Positions 42,003-51,218 of a stretch of 62,566 bases of DNA are shown here, in pieces. The position numbers were made by a program, and so were the translations under genes. Where the stretch lies: the NCBI GenBank assembly GCA_016214985.1, contig JACRMM010000051.1:1-62566 (forward strand). The letters run 5' to 3'. The notes under the pieces are model-generated. The model saw only the letters and a program-made list of their open reading frames with translations, did not search any database and was not told the DNA's origin. How positions within the stretch are numbered: position 1 is the stretch's first letter; each line of letters starts with the position of its first letter. Source of the stretch: Deltaproteobacteria bacterium (GTDB lineage Bacteria > Desulfobacterota > Deferrisomatia > Deferrisomatales > JACRMM01).

Positions 42003-45000
42003 CTAGCGCTCCCGCTGCAGGGCCACCCCTGCCAGGACCCGGGCGATTTCAGAGAGATCGAGGGGCTTGGACATGTAGTCGTCCATGCCGGCCGCGAGAA
42101 ACCGCTCCCGGTCACCCTTGAGGGCGTGGGCGGTGAGGGCGACCAGGGGCAGGTCCCGGGGGACGCCCCGCATCTCTCCCTGGCGGATGAGGCGGGCGGC
42201 TTCGAGGCCGTCGAGCACGGGCATCTGGACGTCCAGCAGGACCACATCGAAGGGCTCCGGCGCCGGGGCGCCCGGCGCCGTCGCTCCTTCAGAGGGAGCA
42301 AAGGCGGCGGAGAGCGTGTCCAAGGCCTCCCGGCCGTCGCCGACCACCACGACCTTGTGCCCCTGCGCCTCCAGGAGCGACCGGGCGAAGAGCTGGTTGA
42401 CCGCGTTGTCCTCCGCGACGAGGATGCACAGCGGGCGTGCGGCCGGAGCGGGCCGGGCCTCGTCCTCCGGTTCCCTCTTCTCCCCCTTCTCCTCCGAGAG
42501 GGGGAGCTCCACGGTGAAGAAGAACACACTCCCCTTCCCGAACTCGCTCTCGACCCAGATCTCGCCCCCCATGAGCTCCACCAGGTGCTTCGCGATGGAG
42601 AGGCCGAGCCCGGTGCCCCCATACCGGGTATGGGTCGAGCGCGTGGCGTGGGAAAAGCTGTCGAAGACCGAGCAGAGGTTCTCTCGAGGGATGCCGATGC
42701 CGGTGTCGCGCACGGCGAAGAGAAGCGTCACGGTCCGGCTGGGCAGCTTGACGGCTGGGCCGCGAGGCAGCTCAAAAGCCTCGTCTCCAGCTTCTTGCTT
42801 CCCGGCTGCCCCGCCGCCCAGCGGACCCCACACGGACACGTCGACTTCGACGTGTCCGTGTTCGGTGAACTTCACCGCATTTCCCACTAGGTTGGTGAGC
42901 ACCTGGCGAAGCCTCCCCTCGTCGCCGACGAGCGAGTCCGGGACCGCCGCGTCGACGCCGTGGGTGAGGCGCAGGCCTTTCTGGTGCGCCGCGACGCCCA
43001 GGGTGGAGACCACCGACTCGAGGAGGCGCCTCAGGGCGAAGGGCGCGGTGCCGAGCTCCACCCGGCCGGCTTCGATCTTCGAGAGGTCCAGGATATCGTT
43101 GATGATGTCGAGGAGGTTCTTCCCCGACTGTTTGACGAGCCCCAGGTACTCGGCCGGCTTGGGCGCCACCCCTTCCAGGAGGGCGAGCTCGGTCATCCCC
43201 AGAATGCCGTTCATTGGAGTGCGGATCTCGTGGCTCATCCGGGCGAGGAAGTCGCTCTTCGCCCGGTTTGCCACCTCCGCAGCCTCTGCCGCCTTCCGGA
43301 GCGCCTCCTGGGTCCGGATCCGCTCCATCGCGGTGGACACCTGGTCGGCCACGGTGCGCATCAGCTCCACCTCGTCGGGGGTGAAGTGCGGCCGGGTCTT
43401 CGTGCCGAACGAGAGGGTGCCGATCAAGCGGCCTTGCGCCGTCAGTGGATGGCAGCAGAAGGCCTGGATGCCGTAGGAGCGAACCAACTCGGTCCGGGGG
43501 TCGGCGGCGTTCGAGATGTCCTCGGCGATGATCCGCTGCCCGTCGCGGGCCACGCAGCCGCACACGGCGACCCCGTAGTCGAGCCATTCGAGCGCGTGCG
43601 CCTCGGCATCGGTGATGCCGGCGCAGGCGTTCAGATGCAGCCGGCCGGCCGAGTCGTCCACGAGGAAGTTGAAGAAGGCCTGGCAGTCCAGGTGCGCCAG
43701 GACCTCCCGGCAGAGCTCGTTCACCAGGCCCTGGGGATCGTCCGTGGCCAGGAGCCGACCCGCGGTCTCCGAGAGCAGGCGGAAGCGGGCCTGGGTGTGC
43801 CGCAGTTCCTCCTCGGCCTGCTTTCGCTCGGTGACGTCGTGGACCATCCCGACGGAGCGGAGGACCTGGCCCGAGGCGTCCCGGAAGTGCTCGCACCTCT
43901 CGTGCACGACGCGGATCTCAGCGGTTCCGGGTCTCACGATTCGGTGTTCGATTTCGTAGGTGTCCCTTCCTGCCTCGAGCGAGCCCGCGTAGGCCGCGTC
44001 CACGGCAAGGCGGTCGTCGGGGTGCACGGCGTCGAGGAAGGCCTCGTAGCTCGCGCCGAACTCCTGCGGCGCCAGGCCGAAGATCCGGTACACCTCGTCG
44101 GACCAGGTGAGCCGGTCGTTCTCCAGATCGAGCTCCCAGCTCCCGAGGTGGGCGATCTCCTGGGCCCGCTTGAGCCGCTCTTCGCTCGTCCGCAGTGCCT
44201 CCTCGGCCATCATGCGCTGCAGACCGAGCCCGATATTCTGCGTCAGGTTCTCGTAGAACGAGACGAGGGTCGGCGTGAACCGCCCTTCCCGCCGGTCGTT
44301 CAGCTGCAGCAAACCGACGATCTCCGAGCCCGCGCGGATGGGAAACAGCCCCACCGACTGGTAGCCCTCGTGAATGCAGCGATTGCGGGGATGGGTGCGC
44401 GGGTCCATCTCGAGGGGCAGCGCGAGGAGCTCGGTCGAGCGATTCGTCCAGAAGCTCCCGCCCTGGGTGAAGCCGGGCACGCCCGGATCGGTCCGGCCGG
44501 ACAGGACCAGGCCGCAGGTGCATTCGAGCACGGCCCGGCCGTCGGCGTCGCGGGAAACGGTTCCGTCGCCTTCCTTCGCGCAGAGGAGATTCTCCTGCCG
44601 CAGGAACTCGTCCGGAAACCCGACGTCTTCGAAATAGGGGCAGTCCTCCCCCCGGCGCAGCCGGAGCCCCACCGCATCGAACCCCGCCGCATTCCGGATC
44701 ACGCGGAGGATCTCGGCAGCGACCGGGCGCAGCCCGCCTCCACGGTTGAGGATCCGCAAGGTGTTCGAGAGCAGAGTCTGGTTGGCATCCGCCCGCGTCT
44801 GCTCGGTCACGTCTTCCGTGAAGATCACGATGCCGCCGACGTCTCCTGACCCGCTGCGCCAGGGCCGGACCTCCCACCGCACCCACTGCACCGAACCGTC
44901 GGCCCGGTCGAAGCGATCCGCTTCCTCCCGCACGATCTCGCCGACCAGCCCACGCCGATGCGCCTCCTTCCACCGGTCCGTGATCTCGGGAAACACGTCG

Positions 45001-47492
45001 TAGTGCGAGAGCCCCCGCAGGTTCCGTTCGCCGAGGCCGAAGTCGCTCAGCCAGCGGCGGCTCGCCTCCAGGTAGCGCATGTTGCGGTCGAACATCGCCA
45101 GCGAGGCCGGGGCGTGCTCGATGAAGAGCCGCAGCTGCGCCTCACTCCCCCGCAAGGACTCCTCGGCCTGCCGGTGTTCGGTCACGTCGCGGCCATAGAG
45201 GTTCACGTAGCCGCGTTCGGCGATCGGCACCAGCGCGAAGGAGAGAACCCGCTCGCCCCGACGGGTTTCCAGCTCCCGGGTCGTGCCGCTGTCGAGCGCC
45301 GCCCCGAGCGGCCCCAGAAGAAGGGACGGCACCCGCCCGCCGATGGGGCAGCGCCACTCGTCGAGCAGCGCCGCGGACGAGGGATTGGCATAGAGCAGGA
45401 TGCCGTCGTGGGCGACGCGGAGGATCGGGAACGGGTTTTCTTCCGGGAAGAGCGCCGTCGCCCTCACCTCGTCCTCCGCCCGTCGGCGCGCAGTGACGTC
45501 CACGAAGGTCACCACGACTCCTTCCACGGCCCCGGAATCGATCCGGTAGGGGAGGACCCGCATGAGGTAGTGTCGGGTGCCCTGCCGGCAGGAGATGTCC
45601 TCCCCCACGGGCGACTCGGACTCCAGCACCGCCCGGGCGTCTCGGGCGAGGTCGGAGTACTCGATCTTTCCCGCCAGGTGCTCGAGGGGGCGCCCCACGT
45701 CGGACGGAATCAGGTGGAAGAGCTCGGCGGCCGCGGGGGTGAAGCGCTTGACGCGCAGCTCGCGATCCAGGAAGAGCGTGGCGATCTCCGAGCTCGTGAG
45801 CAGGTTCTCCATGTCGGTGGTGGCCTCGTCGAGCGCCTCCACCTTGCGTTGGAGCTCCGCGTTGATCGAGGTGAGCTCCTCGTTGACGGTCTGCAGCTCC
45901 TCCCGGGAAGATTCCAGCTCCTCGTTGGCCGCCTGAAACTCCTCGTTCATGGAGAGGAGCTCTTCGTTCGTGGACGTGAGGCCCTCGTTGGAGGTGGCCA
46001 GCTGCTCGATCGTGGCCTGGAGGTCTTCGTGGGTGATGCCCAACTGCTCCTCCAGCTGGCGGATCAGCGCATCCTTGGCGAATTCGTCCGCGGGAATTGC
46101 CGCGACGCCTCCAGAGGAAAGGTCGGGGGGCAGCGCCGGGGCAGGCGCCGGTTCGAAGGTCACGAGCGCCAGCGGCCGGGACTCCGGACCGAGGGGTTCG
46201 GCCGTGATGTTCACCGGGACGGGCGCGCCACCCTCCGCGGACCTCTGCCCCCGGAAGGTGGCCCGCTCGCGTGAGGTCAGGGCCTTTTGCACTGCCGTGC
46301 GCAGGGCGGGGCGAAGCTCCTCCCGGACCATCCTCAGCAGGTCTCGGGTCGGCTCGCCCGGCGGGACCTCTACGAACGGCGCGGACCGGGCGGAAAAGTG
46401 GACAGCCTCGTACTTCTCGTTGACGACCACCCACGCGGGGGCGAATCGTTCCAGGAGGAGCTTCTCGGCCAGCGCTCCGGGGCTCGGCTCCTGGGCGGAA
46501 GGGCGACGGGCGTTGGGGTCGACTCCGGCCAGGGCAGGGCCGGACGAGAAGCGGCGTGCCTCCCCCCAGGTCCGACGTCCGGTCTCCCGGCGCCGATAGA
46601 TCTTCCACCTCTTGTTGACCGGCGCGAACAGTTCGGAGCGCGGACCCGCCGTCTCGGACGCGCCGAGGAAAAGAACGCCCCCGGTCCGCAGCGCGTCGTG
46701 GAACAGGGAGAGGAGGCGCGCCTGCGTGTCGGGGCCGACGTAGATCAGGAAGTTTCGGCACACCAGCAGATCGAGCCGGGAGAAGGGTGGATCCCGGACC
46801 ACGGTGTGCTGGGCGAACACGATCATCTCCCGGAGGGACTTCGTCACCTGGTAGCCGGCATCGGTGCGCAGGAAGAAGGCACCCAGCCGCTCCTCTCCGA
46901 CGTCGGCGGCGATGTCGTGCGGGTAGAGGCCGGCACGCGCCTGCGCTACGGCGGCTTCGTCCACGTCGGTGGCGAAGATCTGCACCGCCGCGTCGAGGCC
47001 GCGCTCGGTGAGGTACTCCTGCACCAGGACCGCCACCGAGTAGGCCTCCTCGCCGCTGGCACAGCACGGGTGCCAGACGCGCACCGGCTCGGCGGGCCCG
47101 CGGTCCGCGAAGAGCTCAGGGAGCACGTTGCGGCGCAGCGCCTCGAAGGCCTCGGGGTCCCGGAAGAACCCGGTCACCCCGATGAGGAACTCTCGGTAGA
47201 GAGCGTGGGCCTCCTCGGGGGTGCCCTCCAGCAGGGCGACGTAGTCCTCGAGCGAGTCCAGGCCGTGTACCTTCAGCCGCCTCTCGATGCGCCGCAGGAG
47301 GGTGTTCGCCTTGTAGGACGCGAAGTCGTGGCCGGTTTCTGCCTTCACGATGCGGAAGAGGGGACCGAGGTCCGGGGGCCCCCGGTCCCCTGGTTTCGCG
47401 GCGCCGCTCCCGACGTCTACCCCGGCGCGCGCGGGCTCTTGGGCCGCTTGTGGCCTCCGGCTGCTCGTTCGCGCCTGCCTGCTGTCACGCAT
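42003..47492 (-). CDS. Giant CheR methyltransferase-PAS-GAF hybrid histidine kinase
   Basis: 1829 residues from an ATG with AAGGAT upstream. CheR (about 40-310): SYKANTLLRRIERRL, VWHPCCASGEEAYSVAVL (SAM-binding), LLVCRNFLIYV. A linker and long coiled coil (about 480-560, repeats like NEELLSMNEEFQAANEEL) are followed by several PAS (565-680, 690-770, 780-890), GAF (915-1085), PAS (1097-1220), GAF (1230-1395), HisKA ([13 protein letters not shown]), ATPase ([27 protein letters not shown]) and REC (ILVAEDNAVNQL, VVLLDVQMPVLDG). CheB, usually fused before CheR in this architecture, is absent. It joins methyltransfer with kinase signalling in one soluble protein; its methyl target is unknown. Confidence 0.93.
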   Translation of the reverse strand: MRDSRQARTSSRRPQAAQEPARAGVDVGSGAAKPGDRGPPDLGPLFRIVKAETGHDFASYKANTLLRRIERRLKVHGLDSLEDYVALLEGTPEEAHALYREFLIGVTGFFRDPEAFEALRRNVLPELFADRGPAEPVRVWHPCCASGEEAYSVAVLVQEYLTERGLDAAVQIFATDVDEAAVAQARAGLYPHDIAADVGEERLGAFFLRTDAGYQVTKSLREMIVFAQHTVVRDPPFSRLDLLVCRNFLIYVGPDTQARLLSLFHDALRTGGVLFLGASETAGPRSELFAPVNKRWKIYRRRETGRRTWGEARRFSSGPALAGVDPNARRPSAQEPSPGALAEKLLLERFAPAWVVVNEKYEAVHFSARSAPFVEVPPGEPTRDLLRMVREELRPALRTAVQKALTSRERATFRGQRSAEGGAPVPVNITAEPLGPESRPLALVTFEPAPAPALPPDLSSGGVAAIPADEFAKDALIRQLEEQLGITHEDLQATIEQLATSNEGLTSTNEELLSMNEEFQAANEELESSREELQTVNEELTSINAELQRKVEALDEATTDMENLLTSSEIATLFLDRELRVKRFTPAAAELFHLIPSDVGRPLEHLAGKIEYSDLARDARAVLESESPVGEDISCRQGTRHYLMRVLPYRIDSGAVEGVVVTFVDVTARRRAEDEVRATALFPEENPFPILRVAHDGILLYANPSSAALLDEWRCPIGGRVPSLLLGPLGAALDSGTTRELETRRGERVLSFALVPIAERGYVNLYGRDVTEHRQAEESLRGSEAQLRLFIEHAPASLAMFDRNMRYLEASRRWLSDFGLGERNLRGLSHYDVFPEITDRWKEAHRRGLVGEIVREEADRFDRADGSVQWVRWEVRPWRSGSGDVGGIVIFTEDVTEQTRADANQTLLSNTLRILNRGGGLRPVAAEILRVIRNAAGFDAVGLRLRRGEDCPYFEDVGFPDEFLRQENLLCAKEGDGTVSRDADGRAVLECTCGLVLSGRTDPGVPGFTQGGSFWTNRSTELLALPLEMDPRTHPRNRCIHEGYQSVGLFPIRAGSEIVGLLQLNDRREGRFTPTLVSFYENLTQNIGLGLQRMMAEEALRTSEERLKRAQEIAHLGSWELDLENDRLTWSDEVYRIFGLAPQEFGASYEAFLDAVHPDDRLAVDAAYAGSLEAGRDTYEIEHRIVRPGTAEIRVVHERCEHFRDASGQVLRSVGMVHDVTERKQAEEELRHTQARFRLLSETAGRLLATDDPQGLVNELCREVLAHLDCQAFFNFLVDDSAGRLHLNACAGITDAEAHALEWLDYGVAVCGCVARDGQRIIAEDISNAADPRTELVRSYGIQAFCCHPLTAQGRLIGTLSFGTKTRPHFTPDEVELMRTVADQVSTAMERIRTQEALRKAAEAAEVANRAKSDFLARMSHEIRTPMNGILGMTELALLEGVAPKPAEYLGLVKQSGKNLLDIINDILDLSKIEAGRVELGTAPFALRRLLESVVSTLGVAAHQKGLRLTHGVDAAVPDSLVGDEGRLRQVLTNLVGNAVKFTEHGHVEVDVSVWGPLGGGAAGKQEAGDEAFELPRGPAVKLPSRTVTLLFAVRDTGIGIPRENLCSVFDSFSHATRSTHTRYGGTGLGLSIAKHLVELMGGEIWVESEFGKGSVFFFTVELPLSEEKGEKREPEDEARPAPAARPLCILVAEDNAVNQLFARSLLEAQGHKVVVVGDGREALDTLSAAFAPSEGATAPGAPAPEPFDVVLLDVQMPVLDGLEAARLIRQGEMRGVPRDLPLVALTAHALKGDRERFLAAGMDDYMSKPLDLSEIARVLAGVALQRER

Positions 47493-47850
47493 GGTCGAAT
47501 CCTTCCCACCCCCCGTTGCCGGCGCAGGCCCGGGTTCATGTCCCCGAGATCGTGCCGGTGGTCGGTTGCGCGACACTCTACCTCAGGGCGCGGGTCACGA
47601 GCGAGGGGGGCGTGCTCGGGCCGTGCGGCCCTCGCGAGCCACGGGTCCGGGACGGACGGCCAGGAAGAGATCTCCGACTAGGCTTGGGACCGCATGACGC
47701 GTGGAGTGTCACGGGAGGGAGGAACGGAAGTGGCGGCACTCATTGGGTCTGAAGTGTCGCTGTAGTCGTAAGGGTTTGAGATTCCATGGTTCTAGCTGAG
47801 TGCTGACAGCTGACAACGTCCGGCAGGAAGACCCTTCTTCGGACAGGCAG
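47493..47850. other. Non-coding gap between giant kinase and MNT gene
   Basis: 358 bp without a plausible gene on either strand. A short repetitive stretch GCTGAGTGCTGACAGCTGAC lies near 47795. No clear promoter was found for the kinase. Confidence 0.4.
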
Positions 47851-48213
47851 TTAGGATTCGCTCCCTCGGGGAGTACTCTCGGCCGCGAGCGCCCCCCTGG
47901 TGCGTCCACTCCTCACAGGTTTCCTCAGAACCTCGCTCTGGGCCGAGACAAGCCGTTGAAAAGACTCCGAGAGGGTGTGCCAGTCGAGCACGTCCACCAT
48001 GATCGGCAGGTCGGAGTCCGATAACGCGTCTTTCAGAGCCTCGACGCGGCGCCAGTCCATCTTCCCCTCTCCGATCAGCACGAGGTCGAGGTCCGAGAAC
48101 CGGGTGCTTCGACCGCTCACCCGGGAGCCGAACACGCGAACCTCGCAGTCGGGCACCTGCGCGCCGAGGATGTCCAGGACCCGCTCGAGCTGGGTCTTCT
48201 CCAGGTCAATCAT
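47851..48213 (-). CDS. MNT-type nucleotidyltransferase (second HEPN/MNT pair)
   Basis: 120 residues. G-S-x10-D-x-D is present in VFGSRVSGRSTRFSDLD, and a further acidic residue in IMVDVLDWHTL. This is the MntA-like partner of the HEPN protein with which it overlaps by 8 bases. It belongs to a different branch from the pair at 25.7-26.5 kb (different flanking motifs). The C-terminal 25 residues are Arg/Ser/Gly-rich and may be an extension. Confidence 0.88.
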   Translation of the reverse strand: MIDLEKTQLERVLDILGAQVPDCEVRVFGSRVSGRSTRFSDLDLVLIGEGKMDWRRVEALKDALSDSDLPIMVDVLDWHTLSESFQRLVSAQSEVLRKPVRSGRTRGALAAESTPRGSES

Positions 48214-48619
48214 CCTGTTCGAGCCGCGCCAGGAGCGCCTTGGCGTCGTCCAGGAAGCGCTGAGCGATCCGGTAGGCCGTGAGCGCCTCGGCTTCGTTGT
48301 GCGTGTGAGAGGTGAGATTCCGGGCGTCTCCGTATTCGAACCAGGGCACGGGGTCTCGCAGCAACCCGAAGCGCGCCGCCAGGCGAAACAGCTCCCGGCG
48401 CGACCGGGCGTGCTCGGCCTCGTCCGAAGTCCGGTTCTCGCGGATCCGCCGCTGAATGAACTTCCAGCTCTGCTCGCAGGCCACTTCGAAGTTCTGGATC
48501 ACCCCGGCGCGCACGGTTTCCTTCATGTCCTCGCTCAGGGAATCCATGTGCGTGCGCGCCGCTTCGATCGAGCGCCCGAGGGAGCCGACGGCTTTTCGCA
48601 GACGGGTCAGGTCCAACAT
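48206..48619 (-). CDS. HI0074-type HEPN protein
   Basis: 137 residues, all helical. It has the nucleotidyltransferase-substrate-binding layout of HI0074: GVIQNFEVACEQSWKFIQRR, then EYGDARNLTSHTHNEAEA and a helix ending LARLEQDD. ARNLTSH fits R-x4-H, the catalytic motif of HEPN RNases, so it is a plausible toxin controlled by the overlapping MNT protein. ATG follows GGAGACAAACCC. It sits between the kinase island and rel. Confidence 0.88.
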   Translation of the reverse strand: MLDLTRLRKAVGSLGRSIEAARTHMDSLSEDMKETVRAGVIQNFEVACEQSWKFIQRRIRENRTSDEAEHARSRRELFRLAARFGLLRDPVPWFEYGDARNLTSHTHNEAEALTAYRIAQRFLDDAKALLARLEQDD

Positions 48620-48792
48620 GGGTTTGTCTCCTTCGAGCGGTCAGGACCGTGCCTCTGGCTTCCCAGCTTCCCAGCGTTATCCCCAGGAGGGGGTGTATCC
48701 CGCGAGCCCACGGACGGTCGCACGAGGCGACCGCGTCGGGAAGCCCAGGACAGACGAGAGCGACGAGGGCAGGAGCGGGGCCCAGAGCAGCA

Positions 48793-50919
48793 CTACGTCT
48801 TCAACCGCACGACCTGGTGGACGCCCTTGAGGGCCTGCAGGGCGCCGAGGATCTTCTGGAGCCGCTCGGTGTTCTCGACGAGGATCTCGAAGTTGCACTC
48901 CGCCTGTCCCACGACGTGGGTCTTCACGTCGGCGCCGACCACGTTAACGTCGAACTGGGCGAGCGTCTGCGTCAGGGAGGCGAGCATGCCCTTCCGGTCC
49001 TGGCACGCCACCCGGATCTTGACGGGGTGGGCCGCCATCTCGCCCTGTCCCCACTCCACGTTGACGCGGCGCTCGGGGTCGAGCTTCGGCACGTTGGCGC
49101 AGTCGGCGGTGTGGACCGCCATGCCGTGGCCCCGCGTCACGAACCCGATCACCGGCTCTCCCGGGAGCGGGTTGCAGCACCGGGCGAAGCGGACCATGGC
49201 GTCGCCGACGCCGCGGATGACGATGCCGCGGGGCGCGCGCTTGGGCTTCTTGGGACGCTTGACCTCCTCGGGCTCCCGCTCGAGCTCGGGGTGCATGCGC
49301 GTGAGCACCTGCCGGGCCGGGAGCTTCCCGTAGCCGACCGCCTCCAGGAGCTCCTCGACCTTGTTGAACCCGAACTTGGGCACCACCGGCTCGAGATCCC
49401 CCTCTCGGAGCGCCTTGGGCAGGCTCTTCCCGACCTTGCGGAACTCCCGGTCGAGGATCTCGCGGCCGAGCTCGATGGAGCGCTCGCGCTGTTTCGTCTT
49501 GATCCACCCGCGGATCTTCGCGCGAGCCTTGTTCGTCGCGACGAAGTCGAGCCAGTCGGCGCTGGGTGTGTGATTCTTGGAGGTGATGATGTCCACCCGG
49601 TCGCCGTTCTTGAGGCGGTGGTCGAGGGGCACCATGCGGTCGTTCACGCGGGCGCCGACGCACTGCTCGCCCACCTTGCTGTGGACCGCGAAGGCGAAGT
49701 CCACCGGTGTGGAGCCCCGGGGGAGCTCGATCAGGTCGCCGGCCGGCGTGAACGCGTACACCACGTCGGGAAAGAGGTCGACCCGGACGTTGTCGAAGAA
49801 CTCCTGGGCGTCGCCGGTGTCCTTCTGCGCCTCCACGAGCTGGCGCAGCCACTGGAAGATCTTGTCCTCGGGGCTCGGCCCTGCCCGCTTCTCCTTGTAC
49901 CGCCAGTGCGCCGCGATGCCCTCCTCGGCGATGCGGTGCATCTCTTCGGTGCGGATCTGCACCTCCATGGGCTGGCCCTGGGGCCCGATCACCGTGGTGT
50001 GCAGCGATTGGTAGAGGTTGGGCTTGGGCAGCGCGACGTAGTCCTTGAATCGGCCGGGGATCGGCGTCCACTGGCTGTGGATCGCCCCGAGGGCCGCATA
50101 GCAGTCCCTCAGGGAGGCCACGATGATCCGGAACGCAATGAGGTCGTAGACCTTCTCGAACTCGATGCGCTGGTCGAGCATCTTGCGGTGCACCGACAGG
50201 AGGTGCTTGGTCCGACCGCTAACCTGGCCCTGAATCTCGTGCTCGGTCAACCGGCGGGTGAGGATCCCGTTCACCTCGTCGATGTACTGCTCCCGCTCGG
50301 CGAGTCGGCGCTCGACCCGCTTCGCCAGGTCTGCGTAGATCGCAGGCTGGGTGAAGCGGAACCCGAGGTCCTCGAGCTCGCTCTTGACCCGGTGGATGCC
50401 CAGGCGGTTGGCCAGGGGCGCGTAGATGTCGAGCGTTTCCTGGGCGATCTGCTCGCGGCGGGGATGCGGCACGGCGTCGAGCGTGCGCATGTCGTGGAGC
50501 CGGTCGGCGAGCTTCACCATGACGACGCGCACGTCGCGCGCCATGGTGAGGACGAGCCGGCGGAAGTTCTCCGCCTGCTCCTCCCGGTGGGACGAGTACG
50601 ACACCTTGGCAAGCTTGGTGGCACCCTCGATGATGGTGGCCACCTCGGCTCCGAAGTGCTCTCGCACCTCGTCGAGGGTGGTGAGGGAGTCTTCGACCGC
50701 ATCGTGCAGGAGCCCCGAGGCGACCGTGACCTCGTCCATGCGCAGGTCCGCCAGGATCTGGGCCACGGCGAGGGGGTGGGTCAGGTAGGGCTCTCCCGAC
50801 AGGCGGGTCTGGCCCCCGTGCACCTTGGCCGAGAAGACGTAGGCCTTCGTCACGAGCTCGAGGCGGGCGTCCGGGTTGTATCCTTGGACCTTCTCCAGAA
50901 TCTCGGGAAGCCGGTGCAT
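48793..50919 (-). CDS. rel: Bifunctional (p)ppGpp synthetase/hydrolase
   Basis: 708 residues, the length of long Rel/SpoT enzymes. The hydrolase HD motif is intact (SGLLHDAVEDSLTTL). The synthetase has GRFKDYVALPKPNLYQSLHTTV, where RFKD is the RxKD form of bifunctional Rel rather than the ExDD form of RelA. TGS (VVYAFTPAGDLIELPRGSTPVDFAF) and ACT (KIRVACQDRKGMLASLTQTLAQ) domains follow. It makes and degrades the stringent-response alarmone. rpoZ, whose product is part of the ppGpp-binding site on RNA polymerase in proteobacteria, lies 21 bases upstream in the same direction. Confidence 0.96.
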   Translation of the reverse strand: MHRLPEILEKVQGYNPDARLELVTKAYVFSAKVHGGQTRLSGEPYLTHPLAVAQILADLRMDEVTVASGLLHDAVEDSLTTLDEVREHFGAEVATIIEGATKLAKVSYSSHREEQAENFRRLVLTMARDVRVVMVKLADRLHDMRTLDAVPHPRREQIAQETLDIYAPLANRLGIHRVKSELEDLGFRFTQPAIYADLAKRVERRLAEREQYIDEVNGILTRRLTEHEIQGQVSGRTKHLLSVHRKMLDQRIEFEKVYDLIAFRIIVASLRDCYAALGAIHSQWTPIPGRFKDYVALPKPNLYQSLHTTVIGPQGQPMEVQIRTEEMHRIAEEGIAAHWRYKEKRAGPSPEDKIFQWLRQLVEAQKDTGDAQEFFDNVRVDLFPDVVYAFTPAGDLIELPRGSTPVDFAFAVHSKVGEQCVGARVNDRMVPLDHRLKNGDRVDIITSKNHTPSADWLDFVATNKARAKIRGWIKTKQRERSIELGREILDREFRKVGKSLPKALREGDLEPVVPKFGFNKVEELLEAVGYGKLPARQVLTRMHPELEREPEEVKRPKKPKRAPRGIVIRGVGDAMVRFARCCNPLPGEPVIGFVTRGHGMAVHTADCANVPKLDPERRVNVEWGQGEMAAHPVKIRVACQDRKGMLASLTQTLAQFDVNVVGADVKTHVVGQAECNFEILVENTERLQKILGALQALKGVHQVVRLKT

Positions 50920-50940
50920 CCTGAAGCCGGGGTCCGCCGG

Positions 50941-51150
50941 CTACTCGCTCGGCTTCTGGAACGCGCGCTCCTTGACCGTCACCTTGCTCTCGGCGATCTC
51001 CCGAAGAGCGGTCACCACGTACTTGTTCTTGGTCCGCACGAGCGGCGGCGCGCCCTTGAGCAGCTGCTTCGCCCGCTGAGTGGCGGCCATGGCCAGGGCG
51101 AAGCGGTTGGGCACCACGTCCAGGCAGTCTTCGACGGTTACTCGAGCCAT
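50941..51150 (-). CDS. rpoZ: RNA polymerase omega subunit
   Basis: 69 residues: [20 protein letters not shown], then [15 protein letters not shown] and [13 protein letters not shown], all typical of omega. It helps assemble RNA polymerase and forms part of a ppGpp site in proteobacteria. It lies between gmk and rel on the same strand, the conserved order in many proteobacteria. A GGAG site precedes the ATG. Confidence 0.95.
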   Translation of the reverse strand: MARVTVEDCLDVVPNRFALAMAATQRAKQLLKGAPPLVRTKNKYVVTALREIAESKVTVKERAFQKPSE

Positions 51151-51218
51151 CAGGTCTCCTTTGTGCTCCGTTGGTCATCAGCCACCGGTTCTCCGCTTCG
51201 TGGGCGGCGAACAGCAGC

